From Oscarella lobularis (lineage: Eukaryota; Porifera; Homoscleromorpha; Homosclerophorida; Oscarellidae), in assembly GCF_947507565.1 (NCBI RefSeq), contig NC_089175.1, positions 4,205,733 to 4,269,732 of the forward strand: a stretch of 64,000 nucleotides of DNA, read 5' to 3'. Both the position numbers and the translations under genes were made by a program. How positions within the stretch are numbered: the first letter of the stretch is position 1; each line of letters starts with the position of its first letter. The notes beneath the pieces were generated by a model. It made no database searches. It saw nothing but the letters and a program-made list of their open reading frames with translations, and had not been told where the DNA came from. This document shows, one piece after another, positions 62,994 through 64,000 of this stretch.

Positions 62994-63316
62994 TCCAACA
63001 GACTCTCTTGCAAAGGGGGCGCCCACTTTTTACAGGCAAGTGTCTGTAATTCGTTGCGCGCGAGTCGCGCTTACGGATCAGGCGCATGCAACGCCACTCG
63101 CGCATAAAAGTGCTGGCGGGAACGCCCACTTTTGACCGGCAAGTGTCTTCAACTCGTTGCGCGCGAGCCGCGCTTACGGATCAGGCGCATGGAACCCCAC
63201 TCGCGCATAGAAAGTGCTGGCGGTAACGCCCACTTTTGTGAGGCAAGTGTCTTCAATTCGTTGCGCGCGAATGGCGCTTGCGGTTCAGGCGCATGGAACG
63301 CCACTCGCGCATAGTA
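62994..63316. repeat. Tandem repeat, about 105-110 bp unit, three copies
   Basis: Units share GGCAAGTGTCT, TCGTTGCGCGCGA and GGCGCATG-AAC-CCACTCGCG. They lie at about 63010-63115, 63116-63225 and 63226-63316. No gene is evident. Confidence 0.7.
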
Positions 63317-63466
63317 ATGGCGTGGTCAACGGCAGCGCCCGACTGCTTATTAAATTCAGCTTACAACGTACAAGAACATGGGCACGAAGACAAGGACTTA
63401 TCAACATAAATTTTGACTTCAGAGAAGACACTTAATATCTCTACCGTAGTACTTATGGTTCTCTAG

Positions 63467-64000
63467 CTTTTCAACTAGAGTCTATACCCCAACACAAATC
63501 ATCGCTTACCCGTTCTCCTTCTCCACAGCATTCGGCCTCTACTGACGCATGCTGCTCGCGTCGTCGTCTCTTCGTAGTGCTAAGTGCGAGTGAAATCGTA
63601 CGGCGTGGCGAAGACGTCGATAAGGGAATACTAGCGGAAGAGAGTGTAGAGCCTTCGCGCGAGCAGCGCGAGCACGCCCAACCTCCTCGCCATTCGGTGA
63701 AGAGAAACGTCTTGGGGATTTCTTCGCATCTAAAAGAGAACGGAAAGCTGCGAATCGTTCTCACTAGACGGCCAGAAGCCGCAAAATCGACCTTTATGGA
63801 GATATTCGACTCGTTCTTCTCGCGGGCGAGTTCACGCGGTCGGAAAACCATGCTACACAGAACTTCTATTGAGAATTCGAGTTTACCAGAGACCCCACAT
63901 AGAATAACAGAAGCGCGTGACGGCGAGATAGCCGCAACGCAGGGCCGGAAAGAAAAAGCGAAAACGAGGGGTCCCCACGTTAGAAAAAGAGCGTCAAGGA
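63467..64000 (+). CDS. Open exon running off the right edge, product unknown
   Basis: After a possible acceptor (TTCTCTAG, 63459-63466) the frame beginning CTTTTCAACTAG in phase 1 stays open to the end of the window (about 178 codons). It has no early ATG, so it would be an internal exon. The product is rich in S, R and E (SLTRSPSPQHSASTD, GKLRIVLTRRPEA, MEIFDSFFSRASSRGRK) and looks like a disordered nuclear or regulatory protein. An antisense open frame over part of it is taken as a shadow. No family is recognised. The call rests on open-frame length and composition only. Confidence 0.35.

Noticed and set aside
63471-63851. Minus-strand 126-codon open frame near the right edge
   Set aside because: The opposite strand is open across the whole region to the window end, starts after an acceptor, and has a more protein-like composition; neither can be proved.

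Overview
This is eukaryotic (metazoan) DNA, probably from a sponge. Most internal introns are only 45-65 bp, immunoglobulin (Ig) domains are encoded as single phase-1 exons, and the gene content (CTHRC1-like, Crooked-neck/CRNKL1, Ig receptors) is animal. The very compact introns suggest a sponge, perhaps homoscleromorph; this is inference and low confidence. No rRNA, tRNA, CRISPR array or bacterial-type feature was seen.

Most of the window is a tandem array of plus-strand genes for single-pass Ig-superfamily receptors, in several lineages named here by structure. Type I (1-608 partial, 1837-4124, 16992-19254) has 3 Ig domains. Type II (12149-15159, 22453-25500, decayed copy 43572-46482) and type III (6223-8540, decayed copy 31442-34014) have 5 Ig domains. 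All three end in the same roughly 100-residue cytoplasmic domain, which looks like a death-fold (Death/DED/CARD-like) adaptor domain. Type IV (intact 50559-52741; broken copies at 10310 and 34319) and type V (26656-28615, 47385-49289, 53929-56487) have 4 Ig domains and lack the death-like domain. Their tails are short, or rich in proline, serine and glutamine; one carries 120 uninterrupted CAG codons. Orphan exons and broken fragments of all types lie between the genes.

The receptors share one exon grammar: a signal exon ending in phase 1, Ig exons in phase 1-1, a membrane exon ending in phase 2, then exchangeable tail exons. Most tails carry a dileucine motif near the membrane, often acidic ([DE]xxxLL), the known class of AP-adaptor sorting signal. 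A large duplication (about 25.5-30.67 kb and 52.83-58.36 kb) copied a type V gene together with the start of a CRNKL1 copy, and the tails of the two type V genes have since diverged by exon replacement. This is what a rapidly evolving recognition or immune locus looks like; the receptor role itself is inference.

Other genes: a CTHRC1-like secreted protein on the minus strand (4738-5316) with a broken duplicate (20076-20644) and a third copy of only its 5' end (30672-31081); a large minus-strand multi-pass membrane protein of 1038 aa (36750-40124) that I do not recognise; a CRNKL1 pseudogene (56721-60025) interrupted by an interspersed repeat; and the start of an unidentified open frame at the right edge. 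The last 4 kb are mainly tandem and inverted repeats. All gene models here are hand-built from splice sites and frame agreement; no search or transcript data were available.
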